Shown here: piece after piece, positions 26,644-34,347 of the stretch | Position numbering within the stretch: the first letter of the stretch is position 1 | How the letters are laid out: every line of letters begins with the position of its first letter | NCBI GenBank assembly: GCA_947632335.1 | Contig: CANROX010000004.1 | Coordinates: forward strand, 1-64,000 | Direction of reading: 5' to 3' | Length of the DNA stretch: 64,000 bases | DNA from: an uncultured Clostridia bacterium | Lineage (GTDB): Bacteria > Bacillota > Clostridia > Oscillospirales > Acutalibacteraceae | The notes under the pieces: model-generated | Seen by the model: only the letters and a program-made list of their open reading frames with translations | Told to the model about the DNA's origin: nothing | The model's database searches: none | Program-made: the position numbers and the translations under genes

Positions 26644-27867
26644 ATGGGAGTTTATGAGGAGCTTGTTGCAAGAGGTCTAATTGCACAGGTAACAGATGAA
26701 GAAGAAATAAAAGAGCTTGTAAACAGCGGCAAGGCTGTATTTTATATTGGTTTTGACCCTACGGCAGACAGTCTCCATGTTGGTCACTTTATGGCACTCT
26801 GCCTTATGAAAAGATTACAGATGGCAGGCAACAGACCTATTGCGCTTATAGGCGGCGGTACGGCTATGGTAGGAGACCCCTCCGGAAGAACAGATATGCG
26901 CCAGATGATGACAGCGGAAACAATTCAGCACAATGTTGACTGCTTTAAGGAGCAGATGAGCCGTTTTATTGATTTTGGAGAGGACAAGGCTATCCTTGTT
27001 AATAACGCAGATTGGCTTATGGACCTTAACTATGTTGAAGTTTTAAGGGATGTTGGTGCTCATTTCAGCGTAAACAGAATGTTGACAGCCGAGTGCTACA
27101 AACAGAGAATGGAAAAGGGACTTTCATTTTTGGAATTTAACTATATGATTATGCAGTCCTACGACTTCTATAAACTCTATCAGAAATATGGATGTAATAT
27201 GCAGTTTGGCGGCGACGACCAGTGGTCAAATATGCTGGGAGGTACAGAACTTATCAGAAGAAAGCTGGGCAAAGACGCTTATGCTATGACAATCAACCTT
27301 TTGCTTAATTCAGAGGGCAAAAAAATGGGTAAAACCCAGTCAGGCGCCGTTTGGCTTTCTGCCGAAAAGACCTCTCCGTATGACTTTTACCAGTACTGGA
27401 GAAATGTTGACGACGCCGATGTTATTAAGTGTTTGAAAATGCTTACATTCCTTTCTTTAGAGGAAATTGATGAACTTGCAAAGCTGGAGGGTGCTGAAAT
27501 CAACAAGGCTAAGGAGATATTGGCCTACGAGGTAACAAAGCTCATTCACGGTGAGGAAGAGGCAAATAAGGCAAAGACTACGGCACAGGCTGTATTCGGC
27601 GCAGGCAAGACTGATGAAAATATGCCCTCAACAGATTTGACATATGACGAACTTGGAGATGGTATCCAAATTCTTGACCTTATGCTCAAGTGTCAGCTTA
27701 TATCCAGCAAGGGAGAGGGCAGAAGACTTGTTCAGCAAAACGGCGTAGCTGTAAATGATGAAAAGGTTAAGGATATGTTTCTGAAAATTACTTCATCAGA
27801 CTTTACAGATGGAACGCTGGTAATTAAAAAGGGGAAAAAGGTTTACCATAAAGTAAACCTTATGTAA
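26644..27867 (+). CDS. tyrS: tyrosyl-tRNA synthetase
   Basis: TyrS charges tRNA-Tyr. The class I signatures are present: HVGH (HIGH equivalent, about residue 43) and KMGKT (KMSKS equivalent, about residue 226). The tyrosine-specificity stretch [12 protein letters not shown] is present and an S4 RNA-binding domain (LIQQNGVAV-like, here [18 protein letters not shown]) ends the protein. The track starts at a TTG (26626), but ATG 26644 follows aaggaatagaag and fits homologues. Only 95 bp separate it from ygiQ, too little for a T-box leader. Confidence 0.96.
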   Translation: MGVYEELVARGLIAQVTDEEEIKELVNSGKAVFYIGFDPTADSLHVGHFMALCLMKRLQMAGNRPIALIGGGTAMVGDPSGRTDMRQMMTAETIQHNVDCFKEQMSRFIDFGEDKAILVNNADWLMDLNYVEVLRDVGAHFSVNRMLTAECYKQRMEKGLSFLEFNYMIMQSYDFYKLYQKYGCNMQFGGDDQWSNMLGGTELIRRKLGKDAYAMTINLLLNSEGKKMGKTQSGAVWLSAEKTSPYDFYQYWRNVDDADVIKCLKMLTFLSLEEIDELAKLEGAEINKAKEILAYEVTKLIHGEEEANKAKTTAQAVFGAGKTDENMPSTDLTYDELGDGIQILDLMLKCQLISSKGEGRRLVQQNGVAVNDEKVKDMFLKITSSDFTDGTLVIKKGKKVYHKVNLM

Positions 27868-27891
27868 AAATTTAATAAAGGGGAATTGGGT

Positions 27892-28323
27892 ATGAAAAAA
27901 TTATTAAGTGAATTTAAAACATTCATTATGCGTGGTAATGTTCTTGACTTGGCGGTAGCTGTTATTATTGGTGCTGCATTTCAGACCATTGTAAGCTCTC
28001 TTTGTGACGACATTATCACTCCGTTTATCCAGCTGATTATCAGTAAGTGTATTGGTGTTGACTCCATTGATGAAATGACAAGGGTACTGAATGTGGGTAC
28101 TATACAGTTTGGCAACTTTATTTCAGCGATTATAAACTTCATTATAATGGCTGCCATTATATTCATTATAATTAAGTTTGTAAACAAAATAATGAGTTTT
28201 GGCAGGAAAGAGGTTGAAGAAGAACCTACAACCAAGGAATGTCCTTTCTGTATGACTGAAATCAACATCAATGCTACCAAATGTCCTCATTGTACTTCTG
28301 ATATTCCTGCAGAAACAGAATAA
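27892..28323 (+). CDS. mscL: large-conductance mechanosensitive channel with a C-terminal zinc ribbon
   Basis: MscL opens under membrane tension and releases solutes in osmotic downshock. Residues 1-95 are typical: EFKTFIMRGNVLDLAVAVIIGAAF (TM1 and gate), then the second helix NFISAIINFIIMAAIIFIIIKFVNK. After it comes an acidic linker and then a zinc ribbon, CPFCMTEININATKCPHC, which is not part of the classic MscL. The ribbon would sit in the cytoplasm where the channel's C-terminal bundle normally lies. The start is ATG 27892 after aaaggggaattggg. Confidence 0.93.
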   Translation: MKKLLSEFKTFIMRGNVLDLAVAVIIGAAFQTIVSSLCDDIITPFIQLIISKCIGVDSIDEMTRVLNVGTIQFGNFISAIINFIIMAAIIFIIIKFVNKIMSFGRKEVEEEPTTKECPFCMTEININATKCPHCTSDIPAETE

Positions 28324-28340
28324 TTATTACATACTGGCTC

Positions 28341-28374
28341 AAAACGGTTACTTCTTGTAACCGTTTTTCTTTTT
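28341..28374 (+). terminator. intrinsic terminator after mscL
   Basis: aaaacggttac and gtaaccgtttt form an 11-bp stem with a 5-base loop, followed by ttcttttt. Confidence 0.88.
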
Positions 28375-28705
28375 AATGACTTATTATTAAATAAAAAAAT
28401 GGTGTATGGCGTATTTAAAATAAGGTATATTATTAGTATTCTTTGTGCTTTTTGCACATAGAGAAATATAATTACTTGTGTAATTTCTATAATAGAATAT
28501 ATTACACTAATAGTACACAAGACTTACGCAGACTTTTAAAAATTGTTGTGAAAAGTATATAAATAATCCTCCTAAATACAAAAATATCCGGAAAAGACTT
28601 GAAATTCGGTTATATGTTTGTTATAATTTTGTTACAGAAATGTAATTATTGTAAATTGTTTGTAATGGCACGCTAATGTGCCTTTTACTTTGGAGGTAAT
28701 TTTTT
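28375..28705. other. AT-rich intergenic stretch before the NlpC/P60 gene
   Basis: No credible ORF of either strand is seen. It holds small inverted repeats (attac-ttgt-gtaat near 28472) of doubtful meaning, the promoter at 28599-28627, and a ggcac...gtgcc mini-hairpin (28667-28682) in the leader. Confidence 0.6.
28599..28627 (+). promoter_or_regulatory. sigma-A-type promoter for the NlpC/P60 gene
   Basis: TTGAAA, 17 bp, TATAAT, leaving a leader of about 70 bases before a taatttttt-spaced ttggaggt ribosome binding site. Confidence 0.75.
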
Positions 28706-30178
28706 ATGACAAGGATGAAAAGAATTATAACGCTTATTCTTGCTTTCGCAATTTTGTCCTCTGCGGCAGTAATCGGTACTACAACAGCTTCTGCTTCCGG
28801 TTCAGGCGCAGGTCTTACCAACTGGGCATACAGAGCATATGACGAGGGTTGGTCCTATGTATGGGGCGGCAGTTCTGTTGGAGCTGTAGACTGCAGTGGT
28901 CTTATCTATTCATATGCAGGCGGTGCAAGGGTAACAGAGGATATGATTGCAGCGTCACCGGAATCCGGTTCCATAGATACTATTCCAAGAATTCATGGCT
29001 TAGGTCTGTACCAGTACGGTCATGTTGGAGTTTATGTTGGCGGAGGAATGGGTATAGACGCCAGAGATGAAATTTCTAATGTTTGTATTGAGTCAATCAG
29101 TACAAAGTCATGGACTAACTGGTTTAAAGTTAGCGGTGTCAGCTATCCAACATCGGGATGGGTAGAGGTATACGGCAGTTACTATTATTATGAGGACGGT
29201 CAGTACATAGTTGATACATCAAGGGAAATCGACGGTATTACATATCACTTTGCCTCTGACGGTAAGTCTGACAAAACCCCTGATGATACAAGTGCAACTG
29301 CAACAAAATCCGTATCAAAGAAGAAAGTAAAGAAAACAGCCTGGGCCATTGGCGACTCCGGCGATATGGTTACTAAAATTCAGAAAAGACTAAAAGAGCT
29401 TGGTTTCTATCACGATGAAATCACAGGTTACTTTGGCGAAAAAACACAGAAGGCTTACAAGGAATTTCAGAAAGCCGCAGGAGTAACTATTGATGGCATC
29501 TGTGGTAAGACGGACAGAGATATACTTTATTCCTCTGCAGCTCCTCATGCACAGGAAGAGGAAAAGGAAGAAACACAGAAAGACCAGGAGAAAAATACTG
29601 ATGATGTAATGTCTGTTGGGGACTACAGCGACGATGTGTACTCTGTTCAGACAAGACTTATTGAACTAAAATATATGAATGATGATGCAACCGGATATTT
29701 CGGTGAACTTACACAGGCGGCTGTGAGCGACTTCCAGGCATATAATGAGATTGATTCAACAGGTGAAGTTGACAATAAGACAAAGACAGCCCTTTTCTCT
29801 GACGACGCTATAGTTAATCCGGAGGCGAAGGAAGAAGAGAAAACAGAGGAAGAAAAAGCATCATTTACATTTAGAAAGACTGAAACTGCAAAAGAGGACA
29901 ATTCCGCTAAGGAGGCGGCTATTGAGGAGGCAACAAGCACCACAGTAGTTCTTGACTCTGACGATATGGCAAGTCAGGCTCTTGCAGACCTTGCTTCCGA
30001 CAGCTCTTTCCAGTCTGTTACACAGAACAGCGAGGAAAGTACAGGACTGATTAAGTGGCTTGTAATTGTAATTGCAGTTATGGGCGGTGTATTTGCAGTG
30101 GTTCTTATAAATGAGAAGAAAAAGGCAAAACGCCGTCGCCGTAAGCATGCAATGCACAGCAGTAGAAGATATTGGTGA
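28706..30178 (+). CDS. NlpC/P60 peptidoglycan hydrolase with two PG-binding domains and a C-terminal membrane anchor
   Basis: A 490-residue exported wall hydrolase. Residues 1-30 are a signal peptide. The NlpC/P60 domain follows at once, with catalytic Cys63 in VDCSGLIYSY and His106 in YGHVGVYVGGG. Two peptidoglycan-binding domains come next (about 215-275, KIQKRLKELGFYHDEITGYFG; and about 310-365, SVQTRLIELKYMNDDATGYFG), joined by Glu/Lys-rich linkers. Near the end LIKWLVIVIAVMGGVFAVVLI is a membrane helix, followed by a Lys/Arg-rich tail. No LPXTG precedes the helix, so this is a plain membrane anchor. The protein probably cuts stem peptides while tethered to the cell surface. It has its own promoter and terminator. 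Confidence 0.9.
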   Translation: MTRMKRIITLILAFAILSSAAVIGTTTASASGSGAGLTNWAYRAYDEGWSYVWGGSSVGAVDCSGLIYSYAGGARVTEDMIAASPESGSIDTIPRIHGLGLYQYGHVGVYVGGGMGIDARDEISNVCIESISTKSWTNWFKVSGVSYPTSGWVEVYGSYYYYEDGQYIVDTSREIDGITYHFASDGKSDKTPDDTSATATKSVSKKKVKKTAWAIGDSGDMVTKIQKRLKELGFYHDEITGYFGEKTQKAYKEFQKAAGVTIDGICGKTDRDILYSSAAPHAQEEEKEETQKDQEKNTDDVMSVGDYSDDVYSVQTRLIELKYMNDDATGYFGELTQAAVSDFQAYNEIDSTGEVDNKTKTALFSDDAIVNPEAKEEEKTEEEKASFTFRKTETAKEDNSAKEAAIEEATSTTVVLDSDDMASQALADLASDSSFQSVTQNSEESTGLIKWLVIVIAVMGGVFAVVLINEKKKAKRRRRKHAMHSSRRYW

Positions 30179-30202
30179 TAAGTGATAATAAACAGAGAAT
30201 TT

Positions 30203-30241
30203 AAGCGTAAATCCTTAAAAACGGATTTGCGCTTTTATTTT
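30203..30241 (+). terminator. intrinsic terminator after the NlpC/P60 gene
   Basis: aagcgtaaatcc and ggatttgcgctt pair over 12 bp (one G-U) with an 8-base loop, followed by ttatttt. Confidence 0.85.
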
Positions 30242-30347
30242 GCAAAAGCAGGTGTGAAAGCAATCAATAAAGTCCATGGTATGTAGAAAATTAATAGGAT
30301 TTGGAGAAATAAACAATTAGTGATTGTTAAATTTTTTAAATTTCTTA

Positions 30348-30376
30348 TTGACAAGAGGGGTTTGTTTTGATATAAT
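30348..30376 (+). promoter_or_regulatory. perfect consensus promoter for the tRNA cluster
   Basis: TTGACA, 17 bp, TATAAT. The -10 box ends 16 bases before the first nucleotide of tRNA-Ser(UGA), so the 5' leader is only a few bases long. Confidence 0.92.
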
Positions 30377-30392
30377 CAAACTTGCGAAATAC

Positions 30393-30481
30393 GGAGGGGT
30401 GTCCGAGCGGTTTAAGGAGCTAGTCTTGAAAACTAGTGATACCGAAAGGTACCAAGGGTTCGAATCCCTTCCCCTCCGCCA
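30393..30481 (+). tRNA. tRNA-Ser, anticodon UGA, CCA encoded
   Basis: The acceptor stem GGAGGGG pairs with CCCCTCC, the anticodon loop CTTGAAA sits on stem actag/ctagt-like arms, and the long variable arm (taccgaaaggta) marks a class II tRNA. GGTTCGAATCC is the T arm. The 3' CCA is encoded. Confidence 0.97.
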
Positions 30482-30515
30482 TTTTTATTTTGAGTTAAGA
30501 TGTACTTTGCCATAC

Positions 30516-30605
30516 GGAGGATTACTCAAGTGGTGAAGAGGCTCCCCTGCTAAGGGAGTAGGTCGGGTAACCGGCGCGAGGGTTCAAATCCCTTGTCCTC
30601 CGCCA
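30516..30605 (+). tRNA. tRNA-Ser, anticodon GCU, CCA encoded
   Basis: The acceptor stem GGAGGAT pairs with GTCCTCC, the anticodon loop CTGCTAA is flanked by ctccc and gggag, and a long variable arm is present. GGTTCAAATCC is the T arm. It reads AGC/AGU codons. Confidence 0.96.
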
Positions 30606-30636
30606 AAGCGTCTTGCATTATGCAGGGCGCTTTTTA
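30606..30636 (+). terminator. terminator between tRNA-Ser(GCU) and tRNA-Arg
   Basis: aagcgtcttgca and tgcagggcgctt pair over 12 bp with two G-U pairs and a 3-base loop, followed by Ts. It begins at the base after the CCA, so tRNA-Arg either has its own promoter or depends on readthrough. Confidence 0.75.
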
Positions 30637-30651
30637 ATACTTAAATCATAG

Positions 30652-30728
30652 GTCTTCGTAGCTCAGCAGGATAGAGCGTTCGCCTCCTAAGCGAAAGGCC
30701 GTGGGTTCGAATCCCGCCGAGGACGCCA
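30652..30728 (+). tRNA. tRNA-Arg, anticodon CCU, CCA encoded
   Basis: The acceptor stem GTCTTCG pairs with CGAGGAC, the D arm is agctcagcaggatagagc, the anticodon loop CTCCTAA gives CCU, and the T arm is GTGGGTTCGAATCCCGC. It reads AGG, a frequent arginine codon in this window. Confidence 0.96.
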
Positions 30729-30732
30729 TTTT

Positions 30733-30767
30733 AGCCGATTTTGATGTTTTGTCAAGGTCGGCTTTTT
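30733..30767 (+). terminator. terminator after tRNA-Arg
   Basis: agccgattttga and tcaaggtcggct pair over 12 bp (two G-U) with a 7-base loop, followed by tttt. Confidence 0.8.
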
Positions 30768-30789
30768 ATAATTGGCTATATAAAATTGA

Positions 30790-30880
30790 TATTATAGACG
30801 CAGTTGCTATTCAGCCTAATTTAGCAGGGTAGGAGTAATGCTGTATTATTAGGACCACTCATTATAATGGGTGGTTTTTG
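30790..30880 (+). ncRNA. candidate small structured RNA ending in a terminator
   Basis: No ORF fits here. Nested stems cctaat/attagg (30815-30820 with 30848-30853) and agca/tgct (30823-30826 with 30839-30842) lie directly before a terminator stem (accactcatt/aatgggtggt) with five Ts. The layout is that of a short stand-alone transcript. No convincing -35/-10 pair was found, and I recognise no known RNA family, so this is tentative. Confidence 0.3.
30854..30880 (+). terminator. intrinsic terminator with no gene directly upstream
   Basis: accactcatt and aatgggtggt form a stem with one G-U, followed by five Ts. It lies 87 bases past the tRNA-Arg terminator, so it either backs up that terminator or ends a separate small RNA. 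Confidence 0.75.
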
Positions 30881-31154
30881 CTTTAAAGACCGATAGTATT
30901 GTCTTTTTGTTCTTTATATTTACTTATAATTTTCTGTATTATAAATAAAACACTATGAAATTCTTTATTGTAAAAATAAAAAAATACAAAACTGTAACAG
31001 TTAATAAATTAAAAACTCCCATTAAACCCGAAAACAGACAAAATATTTATTAAAATGATTTAACAATATTGTAATTAAATATTAACTTGTTTAGTTCATA
31101 TCTTGTGTTATAATTATCATAAAGAATATTATTACTGTTGTTGGGGTGTTATGT
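30881..31154. other. very AT-rich intergenic region before nrdR
   Basis: Apart from the nrdR promoter near 31087-31114 I see no gene, repeat or structured element. Short ORFs are absent on both strands. Confidence 0.6.
31087..31114 (+). promoter_or_regulatory. probable nrdR promoter
   Basis: TTGTTT, 16 bp, TATAAT, about 40 bases before the nrdR start. Confidence 0.55.
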
Positions 31155-31610
31155 TTGAAGTGTCCATATTGTAGCCATGAAGAAAGTAAGGTTATAGATT
31201 CCAGACCTGCTGATGACGGAGAGAGAATCCGCAGAAGAAGAGAATGTTTAGGCTGTCACAAGAGATTTACAACTCACGAGGTTATTGAATCTGTACCTAT
31301 AATCGTTGTAAAAAGAGATAAATCCAGAGAAGTATTTGACCGCAGCAAGCTTACAGGAGGCATTTTAAGGGCCTGCGAAAAGCGTCCCGTGTCCCTTGAA
31401 CAGATTGAGGCTGTTGTGGACGGTATTGAGGGTTCCCTTCAAAGCTCCCTTGACAGAGAGGTTACCTCCAAATATATAGGTGAACTGACAATGGAAAGAC
31501 TTAAGAATGTTGACGAGGTAGCATATGTAAGATTTGCCTCAGTATATCGTCAGTTTAAGGATATAAATACCTTTATGGAGGAGCTTAACAAGCTGCTTAA
31601 AGAAAAATAA
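31155..31610 (+). CDS. nrdR: transcriptional repressor NrdR
   Basis: NrdR represses ribonucleotide reductase genes in response to ATP/dATP. Zinc-ribbon ligands are Cys3, Cys6, Cys31 and Cys34 (KCPYC and CLGC), followed by the [17 protein letters not shown] linker and an ATP-cone domain ([20 protein letters not shown]). The track begins at GTG 31146, but a TTG at 31155 gives the canonical MKCPYC start and follows ttggggtg at a proper distance. The protein is then 151 residues, as usual. No nrd gene is in the window. Confidence 0.95.
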   Translation: MKCPYCSHEESKVIDSRPADDGERIRRRRECLGCHKRFTTHEVIESVPIIVVKRDKSREVFDRSKLTGGILRACEKRPVSLEQIEAVVDGIEGSLQSSLDREVTSKYIGELTMERLKNVDEVAYVRFASVYRQFKDINTFMEELNKLLKEK

Positions 31611-31687
31611 AAAATATTTTAGATACAAAATCTATTTATTGATATTGCAATAATATTACCTCCTATTATGATTTTGTTCGTTTATGG

Positions 31688-31722
31688 AAAAAGGACTATG
31701 GTTTCAGCCATAGTCCTTTTTT
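31688..31722. terminator. strong bidirectional terminator between nrdR and rnhA
   Basis: aaaaaggactatgg and ccatagtccttttt form a perfect 14-bp stem with a 6-base loop and T-runs in both directions. It serves the convergent nrdR and rnhA. Confidence 0.93.
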
Positions 31723-32160
31723 CTATAAAAATTTTTGGTAGTATTGTACTGCCAGTTTGTCACATCTCTCGTTTTCAGGATGCCCGGCGTGCCCCTTAAC
31801 CCAGTTGTAGGTAACCTTATGAATTTTACTAAGGGAATAGAGTTCTTTCCATAGTTCGGGATTTTTCACAGATTCATTTTTTGTTCTCATCCAGTTATTT
31901 GATTTCCATTTTTCAATCCAACCCAGATTAAAGGCGTTGCAAACATACTGCGAGTCCGAATAGAGCCTGACTTCACAGGGTTCTTTTAGGAGTTTTAAAG
32001 CCTCAATACATGCCAGCAGTTCCATTCTGTTGTTAGTGGTATTTTTATCACCACCGCTTATTTCCTTTTCAGTGCCTCTGTATCTTAGTATTGCTCCGTA
32101 CCCTCCCGGTCCGGGATTGCCCGAACAAGCGCCGTCGGTAAATATTTCTACAGTTTTCAT
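31723..32160 (-). CDS. rnhA: ribonuclease HI
   Basis: RNase HI cuts RNA in RNA-DNA hybrids. The 145-residue protein begins [21 protein letters not shown] with the first catalytic Asp9. The other acidic residues are in [25 protein letters not shown] and ENERCDKLA, and the conserved [12 protein letters not shown] loop is present. The track start at 32211 adds an unlikely leader; the ATG at 32160 follows agagagggata and gives the usual length. It lies convergent to nrdR. Confidence 0.96.
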   Translation of the reverse strand: MKTVEIFTDGACSGNPGPGGYGAILRYRGTEKEISGGDKNTTNNRMELLACIEALKLLKEPCEVRLYSDSQYVCNAFNLGWIEKWKSNNWMRTKNESVKNPELWKELYSLSKIHKVTYNWVKGHAGHPENERCDKLAVQYYQKFL

Positions 32161-32467
32161 AATATCCCTCTCTTTTGTAGCTATGTTATCATACATTATG
32201 ATTTTTTTCAATAATAAGATTATAAAGGTTAATTTTGTTAATAATACAGTAGTGGGGAACAGGTGTAGTTAAGGGGTTAAGTTACATTTGACTTTTAGAT
32301 TAAAAAATAGTATGATATAAAAGTATATATGGGTTATTATGCCTTTTTGCAAAACACCCTGTAGTTTAGGATTTTAGGTGATTAAATACTTGACCGGAAA
32401 AAGGGTATTATCACCATAATACATAAATATTTCTATATTTAAAATTTGAGAAAACGGAGGTAAATTT
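32161..32467. other. divergent regulatory gap between rnhA and rnj, with a long rnj leader
   Basis: No ORF is supported. It contains the rnj promoter (32288-32316) and about 145 bases of leader with a gtattat-cacc-ataatac dyad near 32405. I recognise no riboswitch. Confidence 0.55.
32288..32316 (+). promoter_or_regulatory. probable promoter for the rnj-gdpP-rplI-dnaB operon
   Basis: TTGACT, 17 bp, TATGAT, leaving a leader of about 145 bases before the GTG start of rnj. Confidence 0.6.
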
Positions 32468-34315
32468 GTGAGCTTTGATAATAAAAATCAAAAAAGTAAT
32501 TACAGCAAAAAAGGCAAAAATTCTTACAACAGCAAGAATAGTTCTGCTAACGGACGAAACGGAAAAAAGCAGTTTAAGAGTGCCAGTAAGCGAAATAGCA
32601 GTAAAATAAACAACAAAGGCAAGAAGAGGTCGGAATTTGTCTATGAAAACAGACCAAAGCCATCGGTAAAGGTATCCTTTCTCGGGGGACTTAATGAAAT
32701 AGGAAAAAATATTACACTGTTTGAATGTAATGACGAAATTATAGTAATTGACTGCGGTATGGCTTTCCCTGACGGAGAAATGTTGGGCGTGGACCTTGTA
32801 ATTCCAGATTTTTCATACCTTATTCAAAATCAAGACAAGGTAAAGGGAATTCTTCTTACCCACGGTCATGAGGATCATATTGGAGGACTTCCATATCTTT
32901 TAAAAGATATTTCCGTTCCTATTTACGGTACACCTCTAACACTGGGCCTTGTGGAAAATAAACTAAAGGAACACTCCCTATTAAAGCAGACGGAGCTTAT
33001 TACAGTAAGGGCAGGGGAAACCGTAAAAATCGGCTGTGCTACTGCTGAGTTTATTCATGTCAACCATTCTATTCCCGACGCCATCGGTATTGCACTTCAT
33101 ACTCCGGCAGGTACTATTGTGCATACAGGCGACTTTAAAATTGACTGTACGCCAATTTCCGGCGGTATGATAGATTTAAGCAGGTTTGCCCGTCTTGGTG
33201 ATGAGGGGGTCCTTGCTCTTATGACAGACTCAACAAATGCTTCAAGAGAGGGTTATACGCCCACTGAACATACGGTGTATGACAGCTTTAAGAGTCTGTT
33301 CCAAAAGGCAGAAAAGAAAAGAATTATTATTGCAACCTTTGCAAGTAATGTGAACAGGGTGCAGCAGATTATTAATTGTGCAAAAAAGTTTGGCAGAAAG
33401 GTAGCTTTCTCCGGCAGAAGTATGATTAATTATATGAATGTTGCTTCGGAGCTTGGTTATCTGGAAATTCCTGAAAATATTATTATTGATATAGACCAAA
33501 TTCCACAGTATTCTCCGGAACAGATTGTTTTGGTTACAACAGGTTCCCAGGGTGAGCCTATGTCGGCTCTTACAAGAATGGCCTTTTCCGACCACAGAAA
33601 AATTACTGTTGGCGCAGGGGACTTTATTATTATTTCTGCAAATCCAATACCCGGCAACGAAAAGTCAGTTGGCAATGTTGTTGACGAACTTCTTAAAAAG
33701 GGCTGTAAGGTTGTATATGAATCAATGTATGAGGTTCATGTTTCCGGCCATGCCTGTGCGGAGGAGCTTAAAATAGTAATGAGTCTTGTAAAGCCCAAGT
33801 ACTTTATACCCGTCCACGGTGAGCAAAAGCACCTTAGGAAGAGTCAGGATATTGCGGTGTCATTGGGCATTGACAAGTCTAACACATTTATTGCAGACAT
33901 AGGTACAACTCTTGAAATCAACGAAAACTATATGAAAGAACTTCCAAAAGTACAGGCAGGCAAAGTGTTTGTTGACGGCTTTGGCGTGGGAGATGTGGGA
34001 AGTATTGTACTCCGTGACAGAAAGCACCTTGCACAGGACGGACTTATTATTATAGTTGCCTCCTTAGATGTATATGACGGTCATGTAATTTCCGGACCGG
34101 ATATTGTGTCAAGGGGTTTTGTGTATGTAAGAGAGAGCGAAGAACTTATGACCGACATCAAGCGCACGGCTCTTGGTGTTCTTGATGATTGCTGTGACAG
34201 GAATGTTCACGAATGGGGCGTAATTAAGAACAAAATTAAGGAAGATGTATCAAGGGTTATTTCCGGCAAGACCGGAAGAAGTCCTATGATACTCCCAATC
34301 CTTATGGAAGTATAA
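32468..34315 (+). CDS. rnj: ribonuclease J with a basic low-complexity N-terminal extension
   Basis: RNase J is the 5'-3' exonuclease and endonuclease that matures and decays RNA in Firmicutes. Its metallo-beta-lactamase domain carries GGLNEIGKN and the metal site LTHGHEDHIGG (about residues 130-140). A beta-CASP region follows (STNASREGYTPTE, FASNVNRVQQI, PIPGNEKSV, VHVSGHA), and a C-terminal domain closes the protein. At 615 residues it exceeds the usual about 555 because of about 60 residues rich in Ser, Asn, Lys and Gly before the catalytic core. The GTG start follows aaacggaggtaaatt. I cannot tell J1 from J2. Confidence 0.95.
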   Translation: MSFDNKNQKSNYSKKGKNSYNSKNSSANGRNGKKQFKSASKRNSSKINNKGKKRSEFVYENRPKPSVKVSFLGGLNEIGKNITLFECNDEIIVIDCGMAFPDGEMLGVDLVIPDFSYLIQNQDKVKGILLTHGHEDHIGGLPYLLKDISVPIYGTPLTLGLVENKLKEHSLLKQTELITVRAGETVKIGCATAEFIHVNHSIPDAIGIALHTPAGTIVHTGDFKIDCTPISGGMIDLSRFARLGDEGVLALMTDSTNASREGYTPTEHTVYDSFKSLFQKAEKKRIIIATFASNVNRVQQIINCAKKFGRKVAFSGRSMINYMNVASELGYLEIPENIIIDIDQIPQYSPEQIVLVTTGSQGEPMSALTRMAFSDHRKITVGAGDFIIISANPIPGNEKSVGNVVDELLKKGCKVVYESMYEVHVSGHACAEELKIVMSLVKPKYFIPVHGEQKHLRKSQDIAVSLGIDKSNTFIADIGTTLEINENYMKELPKVQAGKVFVDGFGVGDVGSIVLRDRKHLAQDGLIIIVASLDVYDGHVISGPDIVSRGFVYVRESEELMTDIKRTALGVLDDCCDRNVHEWGVIKNKIKEDVSRVISGKTGRSPMILPILMEV

Positions 34316-34347
34316 AAATGGTCTGAATCTTGGAAAGGAGGCACTTT

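Noticed and set aside
30050-30178. Sortase signal at the C-terminus of the NlpC/P60 protein
   Set aside because: A helix and basic tail are present, but no LPXTG-like motif precedes them.
30324-30536. 70-residue + strand ORF
   Set aside because: It runs through tRNA-Ser(UGA) and into tRNA-Ser(GCU), and is therefore not coding.
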